This document shows positions 37,672 to 47,252 of a DNA stretch of 64,000 bases, in pieces. A program made the translations under genes and the position numbers. Under the pieces are notes generated by a model that worked only from the letters and a program-made list of their open reading frames with translations, was not told where the DNA came from and did not search any database. The stretch's first letter is position 1. Every line of letters begins with the position of its first letter. The stretch is from Azospirillum lipoferum 4B (GTDB lineage Bacteria; Pseudomonadota; Alphaproteobacteria; Azospirillales; Azospirillaceae): contig NC_016624.1 in NCBI RefSeq assembly GCF_000283655.1, positions 248,001-312,000 on the forward strand, read 5' to 3'.

Positions 37672-40476
37672 CTACTCCACCGCCACCGGCTGGGCGGCAC
37701 CCTGTCTGGCCAGCAGCCGTTCCACCTCTTCGGCCGGGACGGGGCGGCTGAACAGGAAGCCCTGGTAGCTCTCGCAGGAGAGATCGCGCAGAAGCTGCAA
37801 CTGCTCCTGCGTCTCCACCCCCTCGGCGATGACGGACAGGCCCAGGCTGCGGCCCAGCCCGACGATGGCGCGCGGGACGGAGGCGTCGCTGGCACCGGTC
37901 GACAGGTCGTGGATGAAGGAGCGGTCGATCTTCAGCTTGTCGATCGGCAAACGGTGCAAATAGCTGAGGCTGGAATAGCCGGTGCCGAAATCGTCCAGCG
38001 CGATCAGAACGCCGCGCTGCTTCAACGCCCCCAGCGTCGCCGCCGCCGATTCGACGTCGTCGATCAGGGTGCTTTCGGTCACCTCGACCTCCAGCTCCGG
38101 CCCGCTCAGGCCGTTGGCGTCCAGCGCGCGGGCAACCTTGGCCGGCAGCTGCCCATCACGGAACTGGGCGCCGGAGACGTTGACCGCCACCGGAACCGAC
38201 AGGTCGAAGCGGGCGCGCCAGCGCCGGATCTGGGCGCAGGCCTCGAACAGCACCCAGTCGCCCATCGCCAGCACCAGCCCGGTCTCCTCCGCCACCGGCA
38301 GGAAGCGGCCGGGCAGGATCAGACCCTCCTCCGGGTGGCGCCAGCGGATCAGCGCCTCCAGCCCGACGATGCGGCCGGTCAGGGTATCGACCTGCGGCTG
38401 ATAGACCAGGAACAGCTGCCCCTCGCGGATGGCGTCGCGCAGGCTGCCCTCCAGATCCATGCGCTCGCGCGATCTGGCGCCCATCTCCTTGGTGACGAAA
38501 CGGAAGCCGTTCCGGCCATTTTCCTTGGCGTGGTACATGGCGATGTCGGCGCAGCGGATCAGCCCTTCCGGGTCGTCGGCATCGTCGGGGTACAGGCTGA
38601 TGCCGATGCTGGGCGTCACCACGAAATTCTGGCCGCCGACGGTGAAGGGACTGGCCAGATGCGCCACCACCTTCTCCGCCACGCGCGCCGCATCCTCCGG
38701 TTCGATCACGCGGCGCAGCACGATCAGGAACTCGTCGCCGCCCAGCCGCCCGACCGTGTCGGATTCGCGCAATCCCGCCTGCAGCCGCCGCGCCACCGAC
38801 CGCAGCACCTCGTCGCCGAAGCTGTGGCCCAGACTGTCGTTGATCACCTTGAAGCGGTCGAGGTCGATGAACAGCACCGCCACCTTGCTGCCTTCGCGCC
38901 GCGCCTCGCGCAGCGCCTGGGCGATGCGGTCGAACAGCAGGACGCGGTTGGGCAGGCCGGTCAACGCATCGAAATGCGCCAGATACTGGATGTGCTGCTC
39001 CGCCCGGCGCTTCTCGCCGATGTCCTCGGCGAAGGCCAGGACGAATTTCAGCTCTCCCGCCAGGGTGACGGGCTGGAAATGCAGGCTGAAATGGCTGCGC
39101 CGCCCGCCCAGCACCAGCGGCTGGTCGGATTCGAGCTTGCCGCTTTCCCCCTGCAGCGCCGCTTCCAGCGCGAAGACGGACGCCTGGTCGCCGAAGCGAA
39201 GCCGCAGGTCGGTGCCGGGCATCTCCTCCCGCATCAGTCCCGCGGCGGAGGCGAAGGCCGGGTTGCAGTCCTTCAGGAGTCCGTCGGTGCTGATCAGCGC
39301 GATCCCCAGCGGCGCCTGGGTGAACAGCTGCTGCCGTTCGGCCTCCTGCAGGCGGAGCGAGGCCGTCATCTCCCCGGCCAGTTCGACCGCACGGGAATGG
39401 GTCGCCAGCATCATGCGCAGGATCAGCGACAGGGCGATGCTCAACGCGATCCCGCCGGCCAGCAGCGCCCCCGGCACCCAATCATGCGCGCTCAGCACCC
39501 CATCGGGCAGGCTGTCGTAGCGCACGGTCCACACCCGGCCGCCGACCGGCAGTTCCCGCATCAGGCTGATGGAGGCCGTGGTTTCCAGCGGACGCCGGCT
39601 GCGGTAGAGCGGGAATTCCGCTTCGGCCGGCGGCACGTCGTAGATCTCGATGCCGGCATCCGGCCGCTTTTCGTCGATCAGTCCGTCCACCAGAGGACCG
39701 ATCCGCACCGGGACCAGCACGACGCCGGTGAAGGAGGCCTGCCGCGCTTCCAGCGACGGCGGCTGCGGATCGCCGCGATAGGTCGCCTGAAAGAGGATGA
39801 AGGCAGGCTTCGCCCCCGCCGCCTCGTCGATCTTCAGCGTGATCGCGCGGGTGGCCGCCGGATCGCCGCTGTCGCGCGCCCGCTCGATGGTGGAGCGCCG
39901 CGTCGCCTCCGACATCATGTCGAAGCCGATGGCCCGCACATTCGCCTCGTCGACCGGGGCGGCGAAGATGGTGACCACCCGCTCCGCCCCGGCACTCTCG
40001 GGCCAGATGCGGAAATTCGTCAGGCCGGCCGCCCGCATCGCCGCCACCAGTTCGCCGGAGCGGGCGGCCGGCACGGCACGGGCATAGGCGACGGAAATGA
40101 TGCCGGGATAGCGTCCCGGCATATCCAACGCCTCGACGAAACGGTTCCACTGCGTCCAATGCAGGTCGGGGAAGGTCATCGCCAGCGATGCGGCGCTGCG
40201 GGCGACCTGCTGGTAGACCTGCAGCCGGTCGGCCAGCTGGCCATGAATCTCCTCGACCCGTGTGGCGAAGCGGTGCTCCTCCTCGCGGGTCAGCAGGCGC
40301 TCGGATTGGAGCATCGCCAGCATGGACAGTCCGCAGCCGGCAATCAAAGCCAGAGCGGGTATGATGGCCGGCAATGGGAGATTGCGCAGGAAGCCACGGA
40401 AGGACGGATCCGGATGAAAGGCCGGCGGGAGGTCCACAGGTCGGTCGGCTGCGGGATCGGCTGCCGGTTCCGCCAT
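37672..40476 (-). CDS. CHASE-PAS-GGDEF-EAL signalling protein
   Basis: 934 residues. The order is a first TM helix (about 45-65), a CHASE-type periplasmic sensor domain, a second TM helix (about 345-365), PAS, GGDEF with intact GGDEF at 579-583, and EAL with intact EAL at 707-709 plus DDFGTGYSSL. It could both make and degrade c-di-GMP. The ATG overlaps the stop of the upstream helical protein by one base (TGATG), so the two are made together. The open frame extends upstream only because it reads through that gene. Its stop is at the border of the AT-rich islet. Confidence 0.93.
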   Translation of the reverse strand: MAEPAADPAADRPVDLPPAFHPDPSFRGFLRNLPLPAIIPALALIAGCGLSMLAMLQSERLLTREEEHRFATRVEEIHGQLADRLQVYQQVARSAASLAMTFPDLHWTQWNRFVEALDMPGRYPGIISVAYARAVPAARSGELVAAMRAAGLTNFRIWPESAGAERVVTIFAAPVDEANVRAIGFDMMSEATRRSTIERARDSGDPAATRAITLKIDEAAGAKPAFILFQATYRGDPQPPSLEARQASFTGVVLVPVRIGPLVDGLIDEKRPDAGIEIYDVPPAEAEFPLYRSRRPLETTASISLMRELPVGGRVWTVRYDSLPDGVLSAHDWVPGALLAGGIALSIALSLILRMMLATHSRAVELAGEMTASLRLQEAERQQLFTQAPLGIALISTDGLLKDCNPAFASAAGLMREEMPGTDLRLRFGDQASVFALEAALQGESGKLESDQPLVLGGRRSHFSLHFQPVTLAGELKFVLAFAEDIGEKRRAEQHIQYLAHFDALTGLPNRVLLFDRIAQALREARREGSKVAVLFIDLDRFKVINDSLGHSFGDEVLRSVARRLQAGLRESDTVGRLGGDEFLIVLRRVIEPEDAARVAEKVVAHLASPFTVGGQNFVVTPSIGISLYPDDADDPEGLIRCADIAMYHAKENGRNGFRFVTKEMGARSRERMDLEGSLRDAIREGQLFLVYQPQVDTLTGRIVGLEALIRWRHPEEGLILPGRFLPVAEETGLVLAMGDWVLFEACAQIRRWRARFDLSVPVAVNVSGAQFRDGQLPAKVARALDANGLSGPELEVEVTESTLIDDVESAAATLGALKQRGVLIALDDFGTGYSSLSYLHRLPIDKLKIDRSFIHDLSTGASDASVPRAIVGLGRSLGLSVIAEGVETQEQLQLLRDLSCESYQGFLFSRPVPAEEVERLLARQGAAQPVAVE

Positions 40477-40982
40477 CAGAACTCCTCTAGGATCTTGGGG
40501 CTGGTCAGCAGCAGCGTTTCGATCATACCCAGGATCTGCTCGATCTTGCTGCGGGTCGCGTCGAGCTCGTCGGCGGTCTTGTCGTCGATGCCCGCTTCCA
40601 TCAGCATCGTGTCGAAGGTGTGCAGGGTCTCGTTGAAGGCCTTCTGCTCGGCCACCAGCACGTCGAAGGCGCCCAACGAGGAGGTCAGTGCCAGCGGCGG
40701 ATCGCTGACGAAGGAATGGCTGATGTCGGTGAAGATGGCGATGGCGCTCAGCTTCTGCCGGAGAACCCATTGCGGGAAATTCGGCGGCAGCTCCTTCCCG
40801 GCGGCCTCCAGCCTTTCCTGGATCGAGAAGATCAGCCCCTGGATATCCAGATAGGCCGCGCGGATCTCGCGAAAGCGCGGAAAGGTCTTCGGCTTTCCGG
40901 CGGCACGCAGCCGGGCCAGGGCGGCGATGTCTTCGGTCAGTTTCCGGGACATCCGAAGCACGACGTCCGTCACCTTCGACAT
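40476..40982 (-). CDS. Helical protein coupled to the c-di-GMP enzyme
   Basis: 168 residues, nearly all alpha-helical, with no signal peptide, no membrane helix and no cysteine. Segments such as LEAAGKELPPNFPQWVLRQK and AFNETLHTFDTMLMEAGIDD look like a four-helix bundle. I recognise no family. Ribosome site GGAGGGG; a GTG one codon earlier is possible. The one-base overlap with the CHASE-GGDEF-EAL gene suggests a stoichiometric partner, such as a sensor or regulator of that enzyme. Confidence 0.75.
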   Translation of the reverse strand: MSKVTDVVLRMSRKLTEDIAALARLRAAGKPKTFPRFREIRAAYLDIQGLIFSIQERLEAAGKELPPNFPQWVLRQKLSAIAIFTDISHSFVSDPPLALTSSLGAFDVLVAEQKAFNETLHTFDTMLMEAGIDDKTADELDATRSKIEQILGMIETLLLTSPKILEEF

Positions 40983-41114
40983 CACACCCCTCCGCTCAAC
41001 GGCCCGCCCTCGCGCATCCGTGCCGGGCCGCCCATGCTCGCCCCGCCTGTGTCGGCCAGCCTACACCAGAACCCACCCCGATCGTTAGTGTTACCGGCCC
41101 GTCGGAACCCGCCT

Positions 41115-42869
41115 TCAAAACCCGACCGCGGCAGCCGGTGTCGGCCCCTTCTCCAACCCCGCCTTGTCGAGCAGGTCGAGCAGGTCGATGACGTCCTTGG
41201 ACGCACGCTCGACCTCCGCCACCTCGGCAAGCGCACGGTCGATGTCGCCGGCCGCGAAGGCGCGGGCGGCCGCCTTGCCGTGGTCGTGAACCTTCCGGTG
41301 CGGAGCCTCCAGCCGGACGAAGGCGGAATGGGCGCGGTAGTTCATCGAGGACGGGCCGTAATACCATTTGCCGAGCCGGCAGGCCTCGTGGCTCGCGAGT
41401 TCGTCGGGGCGCAGGGTCTCCAGCCCGACCAGCATGTCGGCCAGCCGCTTCTTCCAGATGACGTGGTCGACCTTGGCGATCTTCACGATCTTGCCGGGGA
41501 TGTCCTGTTCCATCAGCTGGGTCAGCTGGCTGCCCAGGAGGGTCTCCACGCCGCGCGTCGCCTGGACGCTGCGCAGGATGGTGGCGCTGTTGGACGCACT
41601 GCTTTCGGCGATGCGCGCGGTGCCGGCGGCCACCTGGTTGGCGGCGGCAGACTGCTGGGTCAGGATGCTGGCGATGTCCGACATGCGCTGTTCGGTGCGG
41701 CCGATATGCTCGCCGATGTCGGCCATTCGCTCGCTGACCTCGCGGATCGCCTGCTGGCCAGCGGCGACGGCGCGGGTGCCGTCCTCCATCGATGCGACGA
41801 TGGCGCCCATCTCCGCCTTCAGCGCGTCGATGCGCAGGCGGATGTCCTCGGTCGCGCGGGCGGTCTGGTTGGACAGGTTCTTCACCTCGCTCGCCACCAC
41901 GGCGAAGCCCTTGCCGGCCTCCCCTGCCCGCGCCGCCTCGATGGTCGCGTTCAGGGCCAGAAGGTTGGTCTGCTTGGCGATCGCCTCGATGGTGGAGACG
42001 ATCTCCGCGATGCGTTCGGAAGCGACCGACAACTCGCCCACCCGTGTCGCCGCCCCTTCGACCGCCGTGGCGATCTGTTCCATGCGGGCGACCGCCTGCT
42101 GTACGGTGTGACCGCCGTCGGCGGTCACCGACCGCGCCTCCCCAGCCAGCGCCGCGACGTCGCGGCTGCGCGCCCAGATCTCCTGGATGCCGGTCACCGT
42201 CTCCTCGGTTGCGGCGGCGATGCCCTGGGACTCGTGATCGACCGCGCGCAGCTGCCCGACCATCTCGGCATTGGCGACGGCCGCGTCGTTGATGGCCATC
42301 GCCACATCGATGGTGCGGTCCATCAATGTCGCGGCGAAGCCGCCCAGCGACCGCCCGCTTCCGGCGCCACCGGCGGCATCGGCCGCCGCCGGGCCGTAGC
42401 CCGCCAGGGTCCGGTCCATGTCGAAGGACACGGCGCGGGCCACCGCCGCCACCGCCCGCCGTGCCGTGGCCGGACGCCAGCGCAACGCGCCCTGCACCAG
42501 GGCCAGCAGGTCGCTCAGCACAACGCCATAGGCGCCGATGTACCAGGACGGCTCCAGCCCGATGCGCCGATGCGCCTCCCCGGCCGCCCGGCAGCGGGCC
42601 TCGTGCGCGGGCGAGCCGGCCTCCTGGAACATCAGACGCCAATGGTCGGCCTGCTGCCGCTTCAGCCGGGGCAGGTCGCCATGGGCGTCCAGCAGCCTGC
42701 GGGTCTCCGGCCAGCGCGACAGGTGGGCGTAGAAGCGCTCGGACAGGTCCGGCAGGCTGCGGTCGATCAGCCGGCCCATGCTCGTCAACAGGCCGCGTTC
42801 CTCCGCCTCAAGCCCGAAGAAACCCGCATCCGCACCCGCAACCCGCCCGTCAGCCGCCATCTCGCCCAT
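41115..42869 (-). CDS. Globin-coupled chemoreceptor with CZB domain
   Basis: 584 residues, no membrane helix. The N-terminal protoglobin sensor (about 15-160) has the proximal-His region [17 protein letters not shown] methyl-accepting signalling domain follows, with the hairpin tip [37 protein letters not shown]. The C-terminus is a CZB zinc-binding domain ([41 protein letters not shown]). It is a soluble oxygen/redox receptor, probably for aerotaxis; CZB domains in other receptors respond to zinc or hypochlorous acid. Start not supported by a good ribosome site; a second Met is three codons later. Confidence 0.94.
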   Translation of the reverse strand: MGEMAADGRVAGADAGFFGLEAEERGLLTSMGRLIDRSLPDLSERFYAHLSRWPETRRLLDAHGDLPRLKRQQADHWRLMFQEAGSPAHEARCRAAGEAHRRIGLEPSWYIGAYGVVLSDLLALVQGALRWRPATARRAVAAVARAVSFDMDRTLAGYGPAAADAAGGAGSGRSLGGFAATLMDRTIDVAMAINDAAVANAEMVGQLRAVDHESQGIAAATEETVTGIQEIWARSRDVAALAGEARSVTADGGHTVQQAVARMEQIATAVEGAATRVGELSVASERIAEIVSTIEAIAKQTNLLALNATIEAARAGEAGKGFAVVASEVKNLSNQTARATEDIRLRIDALKAEMGAIVASMEDGTRAVAAGQQAIREVSERMADIGEHIGRTEQRMSDIASILTQQSAAANQVAAGTARIAESSASNSATILRSVQATRGVETLLGSQLTQLMEQDIPGKIVKIAKVDHVIWKKRLADMLVGLETLRPDELASHEACRLGKWYYGPSSMNYRAHSAFVRLEAPHRKVHDHGKAAARAFAAGDIDRALAEVAEVERASKDVIDLLDLLDKAGLEKGPTPAAAVGF

Positions 42870-42922
42870 CCACGATGATGCTGCGGCATACGCAAAACAA
42901 GCGTCGGGCCGCCTTATCCTTG

Positions 42923-42947
42923 GCGACAGTTATATGACAATTGTCGC
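42923..42947. promoter_or_regulatory. Inverted repeat upstream of the chemoreceptor
   Basis: GCGACA and TGTCGC flank a segment that contains the perfect 10-base palindrome GACAATTGTC (42936-42945). It lies about 55 bases upstream of the chemoreceptor start, where a promoter or operator is expected. Confidence 0.35.
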
Positions 42948-43079
42948 AAAGCGCAACCCAGGGCAGACCCTTATCGATCAAATGAACGGCAAAGGGCTGC
43001 GCATAATGGTCGCACCTGCCCGCAAATCAGGCATCCTTGCGAAGCCGAATCGACTATGGAGAGAATGTTGCAGGACAGA

Positions 43080-43991
43080 TCATTTGCTTACGAATGACTG
43101 AACGGCTTCTGCGATCAGGCCGCTGAGGGAAAGGCCGTTCGACGGATGCGGCACGCCATCGCAGGACAGCGGACGGCCGAGCCCCTCCGCCACGAAGCGT
43201 CCCGCGACCGTCTCGTTGAACAGGGCATGGACGCCGTACACCCGCACCGTGCCGGCCCCCAGCACCCGCGCCGCCCGCGCGCAGGAGAAGATCGTCTCGC
43301 CGGAGCTGATGACGTCGTCGACGATCACCACCGGGCGGCCGTGGATCGGCGCGTCGGGCGGCAGCGCGACCGTCACGTCGCGGTCGCCGCGCCGCTCCTT
43401 GCGCCCGACCACGCCGGTCAGACCGAGCGGACCGGCCACCGCCTCCACCAGCGGGGCCGACTCCTCGTCGGGGCCGACGACCACCGTGCCGGGCGCCACG
43501 CCGGCGGCGCGCAGATGGGCGGCGATGGGGGCCGCTCCGCTCAGGGCGATGGAGGGGCGGCCGACGAACACCTCGTCCAGCGTGTGGGTGCGGTGCAGGT
43601 GCGGCTCGACGCAGACGAACCGGTCGAAGCAACGGCCGAGCCACTCCCCGACCACCGTCTGGCTGACCGGTTCGCCCGGCTTGAAGATGGCGTCCTGGCG
43701 CATGTAGGCCATGTAGGGCGCCACCAGGCAGAGGTCGGTCGCCCCCTGGCGCCGCAGCACGGAGGAGGCGAGCGTCAGTTCCACCAGCTTGTCGTTCGGG
43801 CGGTCGAGCGAGCGGTAGACGATGGCGCGTTCCACCGGTTCGGGCAGGCGGACGAGGCTCTCTCCGTCGGGAAAGCGGTGCAACTCGGCGATGTGGCAGG
43901 GAATGTCCAGCGCCTGGGCCAGCCGGCGCGCCGCGTCCGCCGAATCCGGGAACCCGTAGACGGCCGTGTAGTTGCCCGTATTGCGGGGCAT
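43080..43991 (-). CDS. Ribose-phosphate pyrophosphokinase (archaeal-like variant)
   Basis: 303 residues. The PRPP-binding loop is VVIVDDVISSGETIFS and the flexible-loop region VGPDEESAPLVEAVAG. Enzyme family: ribose 5-phosphate + ATP to PRPP + AMP. The loop reads DDVISSGET rather than the DDxxDTAGT of the usual bacterial Prs, so this looks like the shorter archaeal-like class and may be a second, specialised copy. The start gives MPRNTGNYTAVYGFPDS, with GGGAG upstream. Single gene with no obvious operon partner. Confidence 0.85.
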   Translation of the reverse strand: MPRNTGNYTAVYGFPDSADAARRLAQALDIPCHIAELHRFPDGESLVRLPEPVERAIVYRSLDRPNDKLVELTLASSVLRRQGATDLCLVAPYMAYMRQDAIFKPGEPVSQTVVGEWLGRCFDRFVCVEPHLHRTHTLDEVFVGRPSIALSGAAPIAAHLRAAGVAPGTVVVGPDEESAPLVEAVAGPLGLTGVVGRKERRGDRDVTVALPPDAPIHGRPVVIVDDVISSGETIFSCARAARVLGAGTVRVYGVHALFNETVAGRFVAEGLGRPLSCDGVPHPSNGLSLSGLIAEAVQSFVSK

Positions 43992-44102
43992 GCCCCATCT
44001 CCCTCTACCACCTTGGATGCGGGAAAGCTTGGCGCAGGCGGCACGGGCGGGTCAATGATGGCAAAAGGCGGACGCTGCGGCCCCTTGCCCCATCTTGTCG
44101 GC

Positions 44103-44630
44103 CTATGCCTTGGGGAGTCCGTTCTCTTCCCCGCGCTTGTCGTTCTCCGCCTCGTCCGCGTCGGACACGGCGGGATCCACATGGATGCTCTCGGCCTTGC
44201 GTGCCAGCCATTGGAAGGCGCCCAGCCCGACCACCAGCAGCGTGACCACCCCCAGCAGCATCACCGGATAGACCATGGCGGAGATCTCGCTGGTGCGCGC
44301 CTCGAACACCAGGACAAGCCCCTCCAGGCTGGCGGCGATGATGATGGTGGTCAGGAACTTGGTCAGGGTGCGGCGGGCTTCGTCGGCGCGTCGCAGCTCG
44401 CGTTCGCGGACGATCTCCTCCTCGTAGAGGTACTTGGCGATCTCGAAGACGGCTATGGCCAGCACGATCATCCCGACCCCTTCCAGCATGGCCGAGGTCA
44501 GCGCGTGGCTGTCCAGCGCCACCATCCCCTCCACGACGGTCAGGGCGGACAGGCCGATGAACAGCAGGGAGAACAGGCTGAGCGTCGCCGCCGCCAGCAG
44601 ATACATCCCGCGCGCCGCCGTTTGGAACAT
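44103..44630 (-). CDS. Hypothetical inner-membrane protein
   Basis: 175 residues with four hydrophobic helices (about 8-35, 45-65, 95-112 and 118-140). A charged cytoplasmic loop (YLYEEEIVRERELRRADEARRTL) follows the second helix and the tail is acidic. Ribosome site GGAAGG. No family name that I can assign. Possibly divergent from the small coupled frames that follow on the plus strand. Confidence 0.72.
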   Translation of the reverse strand: MFQTAARGMYLLAAATLSLFSLLFIGLSALTVVEGMVALDSHALTSAMLEGVGMIVLAIAVFEIAKYLYEEEIVRERELRRADEARRTLTKFLTTIIIAASLEGLVLVFEARTSEISAMVYPVMLLGVVTLLVVGLGAFQWLARKAESIHVDPAVSDADEAENDKRGEENGLPKA

Positions 44631-45023
44631 CGTCCTTCCCCTTCCCGATGCTAACTGGTCCTTGGCAATGACAACGCGCGGGACACCCGGTCCGCCCGGC
44701 CGGCGCCGTCGGATTCGCCGGTTCTACCGGGGAACCTCTTCAGGGTGCCGGCGCATCGCCGACTTGCGGGTCGCGGAGGCGGGGACCTGTCCGCGGCTGG
44801 AGCGCTTCGACCTGCCGACGATCGTCCCGGCGATCCGCGTCAGCGAACGGATCGGATCGCCGCGCGAGGTGCTGTCCTTCGTCGTCGAAACCAGTATGAT
44901 CCGCACCGCCATCGCCGCCGTCTGCGCCGGCCTGTATCTCCGTTTCGGGCGGGCGGGCGGGCTTCGACGCTGCCGCGGCGGGGGGACGCCCCGGCCAAGG
45001 CGCCCTTTAGGAATACTTGGATC
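44631..45023. other. Interval with a possible small gene only
   Basis: 393 bases between the membrane protein and the next confident gene. The only signal is the plus-strand frame from 44668, with high GC3 and an ATGA junction; otherwise I see no promoter pair, RNA gene or repeat. Confidence 0.4.
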
Positions 45024-45027
45024 ATGA
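44668..45027 (+). CDS. Possible small protein coupled to the following gene
   Basis: 119 codons. The first 30 residues are Arg/Gly/Pro-rich, then comes a protein-like stretch (LRVAEAGTCPRLERFDLPTI, VPAIRVSERIGSPREVLSFV, ETSMIRTAIAAVCAGLYL) with strong GC3 bias, then an Arg/Gly-rich end. The stop overlaps the next start as ATGA, which supports translation, but no ribosome site supports the ATG used and the composition at both ends is suspicious. It could be a real gene with a later start. Confidence 0.35.
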   Translation: MTTRGTPGPPGRRRRIRRFYRGTSSGCRRIADLRVAEAGTCPRLERFDLPTIVPAIRVSERIGSPREVLSFVVETSMIRTAIAAVCAGLYLRFGRAGGLRRCRGGGTPRPRRPLGILGS

Positions 45028-45428
45028 GCGACGCAAAGAACACGCTGCACGCCCTGCTGGACGCCTATCTGCGCTGCCCGGTGGACGCGGCGCGGAGCGA
45101 GCTGGAACAGGCGCTCCGCAGTTACCAGACCGACTGGATCCGCGCCCATGCCGGGGCCGACGCCCCGCCCCTGCCGGCGGCCGCTCCCGCTTCGGCGGCG
45201 AAGCCGGCGGTGTCCAAGCCGCGCTTCCCCATCGCGTCGGCCGACCTGGAGGTGTTGAAGCGCCTTGCCGACGGCTGGCCCGGCACCACCGCCGAGGTGG
45301 CGCGCTGGGCTTGGTTCGAAAACCGGGAACTGGTGGCGCTGGATCCGAATCCGGCCGGCGAAGGGCCGGAGGTTCTGCGCCTGACTCCGCTGGGCTGGGC
45401 CGCCATCGGCCGCCTGCCGCCGGACTGA
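45024..45428 (+). CDS. Hypothetical protein, winged-helix-like C-terminus
   Basis: 134 residues. An N-terminal helical part (LHALLDAYLRCPVDAARSEL), an Ala/Pro linker (about 50-65), and a compact C-terminal region of about 60 residues (LEVLKRLADGWPGTTAEVAR through LRLTPLGWAAIGRLPPD) that resembles a winged helix by pattern only. No family identified. High GC3 throughout. Its start overlaps the stop of the possible small frame upstream. Confidence 0.65.
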   Translation: MSDAKNTLHALLDAYLRCPVDAARSELEQALRSYQTDWIRAHAGADAPPLPAAAPASAAKPAVSKPRFPIASADLEVLKRLADGWPGTTAEVARWAWFENRELVALDPNPAGEGPEVLRLTPLGWAAIGRLPPD

Positions 45429-45472
45429 ACCGGCGGCCGGTTCGCCGGTCGCTTCACAGATCAGTTCACAGG

Positions 45473-46615
45473 TCAGTTCACTTGGGGCAGCGAGAAGATC
45501 TGGCCGGGATAGATCAGGTCCGGATCGCGGATCTGCTCGCGGTTGGCGGTGTAGATGGTGGTGTAGAGCATGCCGTCGCCATAGGTACGGCGGGCCAGCC
45601 GCCACAGGCTGTTGCCGGGCTGGACGACGATGCTGCGCCCGTCGGTTCCCCCGGCGGGCATGGCGGAGACCTGGACCGGCAGTTCGGCCCGCGCCACCAC
45701 CTTGCCGGACTGGGTGACCTGATCGGCGCGCAGGGTGTAGATGCCGGGATCGATCAGCTTTTCCGGAATGAGCCGCCAGCCGCCCTTGGGGTCGGTGTGG
45801 GCGCGGCCGACCAGGATGTTGTCGAGATAGAGCTGCACCGCGCTGTTGGGCGCCGCCCGCCCGCCCAGCGCCACGCGGCCGGCGGGATCGTAGTCCATCG
45901 TCTCCACCGACACGCCGCCCGGCGGCGGCGGCGCGCCGTTGGCGGGAACCGGGGGAGCCTGCAGAACCGAGCTACCGCCCATGGCGGTGGACGCGCCGGC
46001 CAGCCCGTCGCGCGGAACCGCCACGGCCACCGCGGTGCCCTGCGCCGCCGGGTCGGTCGCAGCAGCCTGGGTCGTGCCGGCCCGATCGGCGGGCTTGGCT
46101 GCCTGATCGGGCACCATCACCACCACCACCTTGTCGGCGGGCAGCGGCGTGTCTGAACCGGGGCGGGCCTCCGTCAGGTTCAATTCGCGCGTGCCGGGGG
46201 GCAGCGGCTTGTCGGGCAGCATCACCCATTCGCCGCGCTGGTCGGCCTTGGCGGTGGCGACCGGCGTTCCCCCGTCGGTGACCGTCACCTGCGATCCCGG
46301 CGCCGCGCGGCCGGCCATCACCGTCGCCCCGTCCGGCGCCACCCGCACCACGTCGAAGCTGGGCGCCGCCGGCACTGCGGTGGGAGGGGGGGAGGCAGTG
46401 GGAACAGGAGCCGGTGCCGCAGCAGCATTCGCAGCTGCCGTCGGCTGGGTCGGCGCGGACTGAGTCGGCGCCGGCGAGGCGGCGGCAGGAGCAGCGGGAG
46501 CCGACGCCGTCGGAACCGGTGCCGGCACAGGGCTTCCGGCCGGCCACAGGGCAATCGCCGCCGCCCCGCCCACCAGAGCCACGCCCAAAGCTGCGAACAA
46601 CGCGTTTCGTTTCAC
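45473..46615 (-). CDS. LysM-domain protein with Ala/Pro-rich linker
   Basis: 380 residues from a GTG start that opens a signal-anchor (KRNALFAALGVALVGGAAAI). A long Ala/Pro/Thr linker (about 25-85) follows, then two or three beta-rich Ig-like segments (DGATVMAGRAAPGSQVTVTD and RVALGGRAAPNSAVQLYLDN look like repeats of one another), and a C-terminal LysM domain (VVQPGNSLWRLARRTYGDG to YPGQIFSLPQ). It is probably a periplasmic peptidoglycan-binding protein. The ATG-started longer frame upstream reads through sequence without coding character. Confidence 0.85.
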   Translation of the reverse strand: MKRNALFAALGVALVGGAAAIALWPAGSPVPAPVPTASAPAAPAAASPAPTQSAPTQPTAAANAAAAPAPVPTASPPPTAVPAAPSFDVVRVAPDGATVMAGRAAPGSQVTVTDGGTPVATAKADQRGEWVMLPDKPLPPGTRELNLTEARPGSDTPLPADKVVVVMVPDQAAKPADRAGTTQAAATDPAAQGTAVAVAVPRDGLAGASTAMGGSSVLQAPPVPANGAPPPPGGVSVETMDYDPAGRVALGGRAAPNSAVQLYLDNILVGRAHTDPKGGWRLIPEKLIDPGIYTLRADQVTQSGKVVARAELPVQVSAMPAGGTDGRSIVVQPGNSLWRLARRTYGDGMLYTTIYTANREQIRDPDLIYPGQIFSLPQVN

Positions 46616-46795
46616 TGAGCACCCATCCGGCGGCCCGCCACCACGGCGGGATGAGCAACTATAGCAGAAGGATAGGTGCCAAAAGAATGGCGCCGTTGGA
46701 GCATTTCCATCGGCCAAACGGCTTCGATTGCCCCCAAAGATCAGGATTCGGGCGGGAATCGGGTGGATTCACTCCGTAGCCGGCACCGTCTTCAG

Positions 46796-47110
46796 TTAGG
46801 CGGCGATGGCGGCACGGCCTTCGGCTGTCAGTTTGGAGGTGCTGTTGCGCACCACCTCGCCCATGGCGCCGCCGACGATGTCGCCTTCCGGGGTCAGTCC
46901 GGTATCCAACAGCAGGGTCAGGTCGCCGTCTGACCAGTCGCCGATCCCCTTGCCCTGGGCGCCGGTCATCGTCTGCTGCCGGTCCTTGACCTGCTCGGCC
47001 GGATCGGCTGTGCCGGCGGTGCCGGCGGTGCCCGCCGACATGCCGAACAGCGCGAACATCAGACCGGCGACGGATGCCGCCGCAAGGACATTGACGACGC
47101 GGTTGCTCAT
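46796..47110 (-). CDS. Small exported protein resembling a cytochrome c C-terminus
   Basis: 104 residues. A signal peptide (VVNVLAAASVAGLMFALFGM to AGTAG) is followed by a mature part whose second half (DWSDGDLTLLLDTGLTPEGD and VGGAMGEVVRNSTSKLTAEG) looks like the C-terminal helix region of class I cytochromes c, including the Met of GGAM at the axial-ligand position. No CxxCH haem motif is present. Ribosome site GGGAGG. It may be a family of haem-less proteins or a shortened cytochrome that has kept its export signal. Confidence 0.65.
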   Translation of the reverse strand: MSNRVVNVLAAASVAGLMFALFGMSAGTAGTAGTADPAEQVKDRQQTMTGAQGKGIGDWSDGDLTLLLDTGLTPEGDIVGGAMGEVVRNSTSKLTAEGRAAIAA

Positions 47111-47252
47111 GTGGTCCCTCCCGATGATGCCCTGGTTTAACGGTGCTTGTGCCGCTGTTGACGCGCGCCCTCTCCCGATATTCCATGGCTTTCACCGGAT
47201 TGTTTGCGCCCCGCCCCGGGTGGGCGGCGGTGGCGAGAAAGGTTGACCCGCG

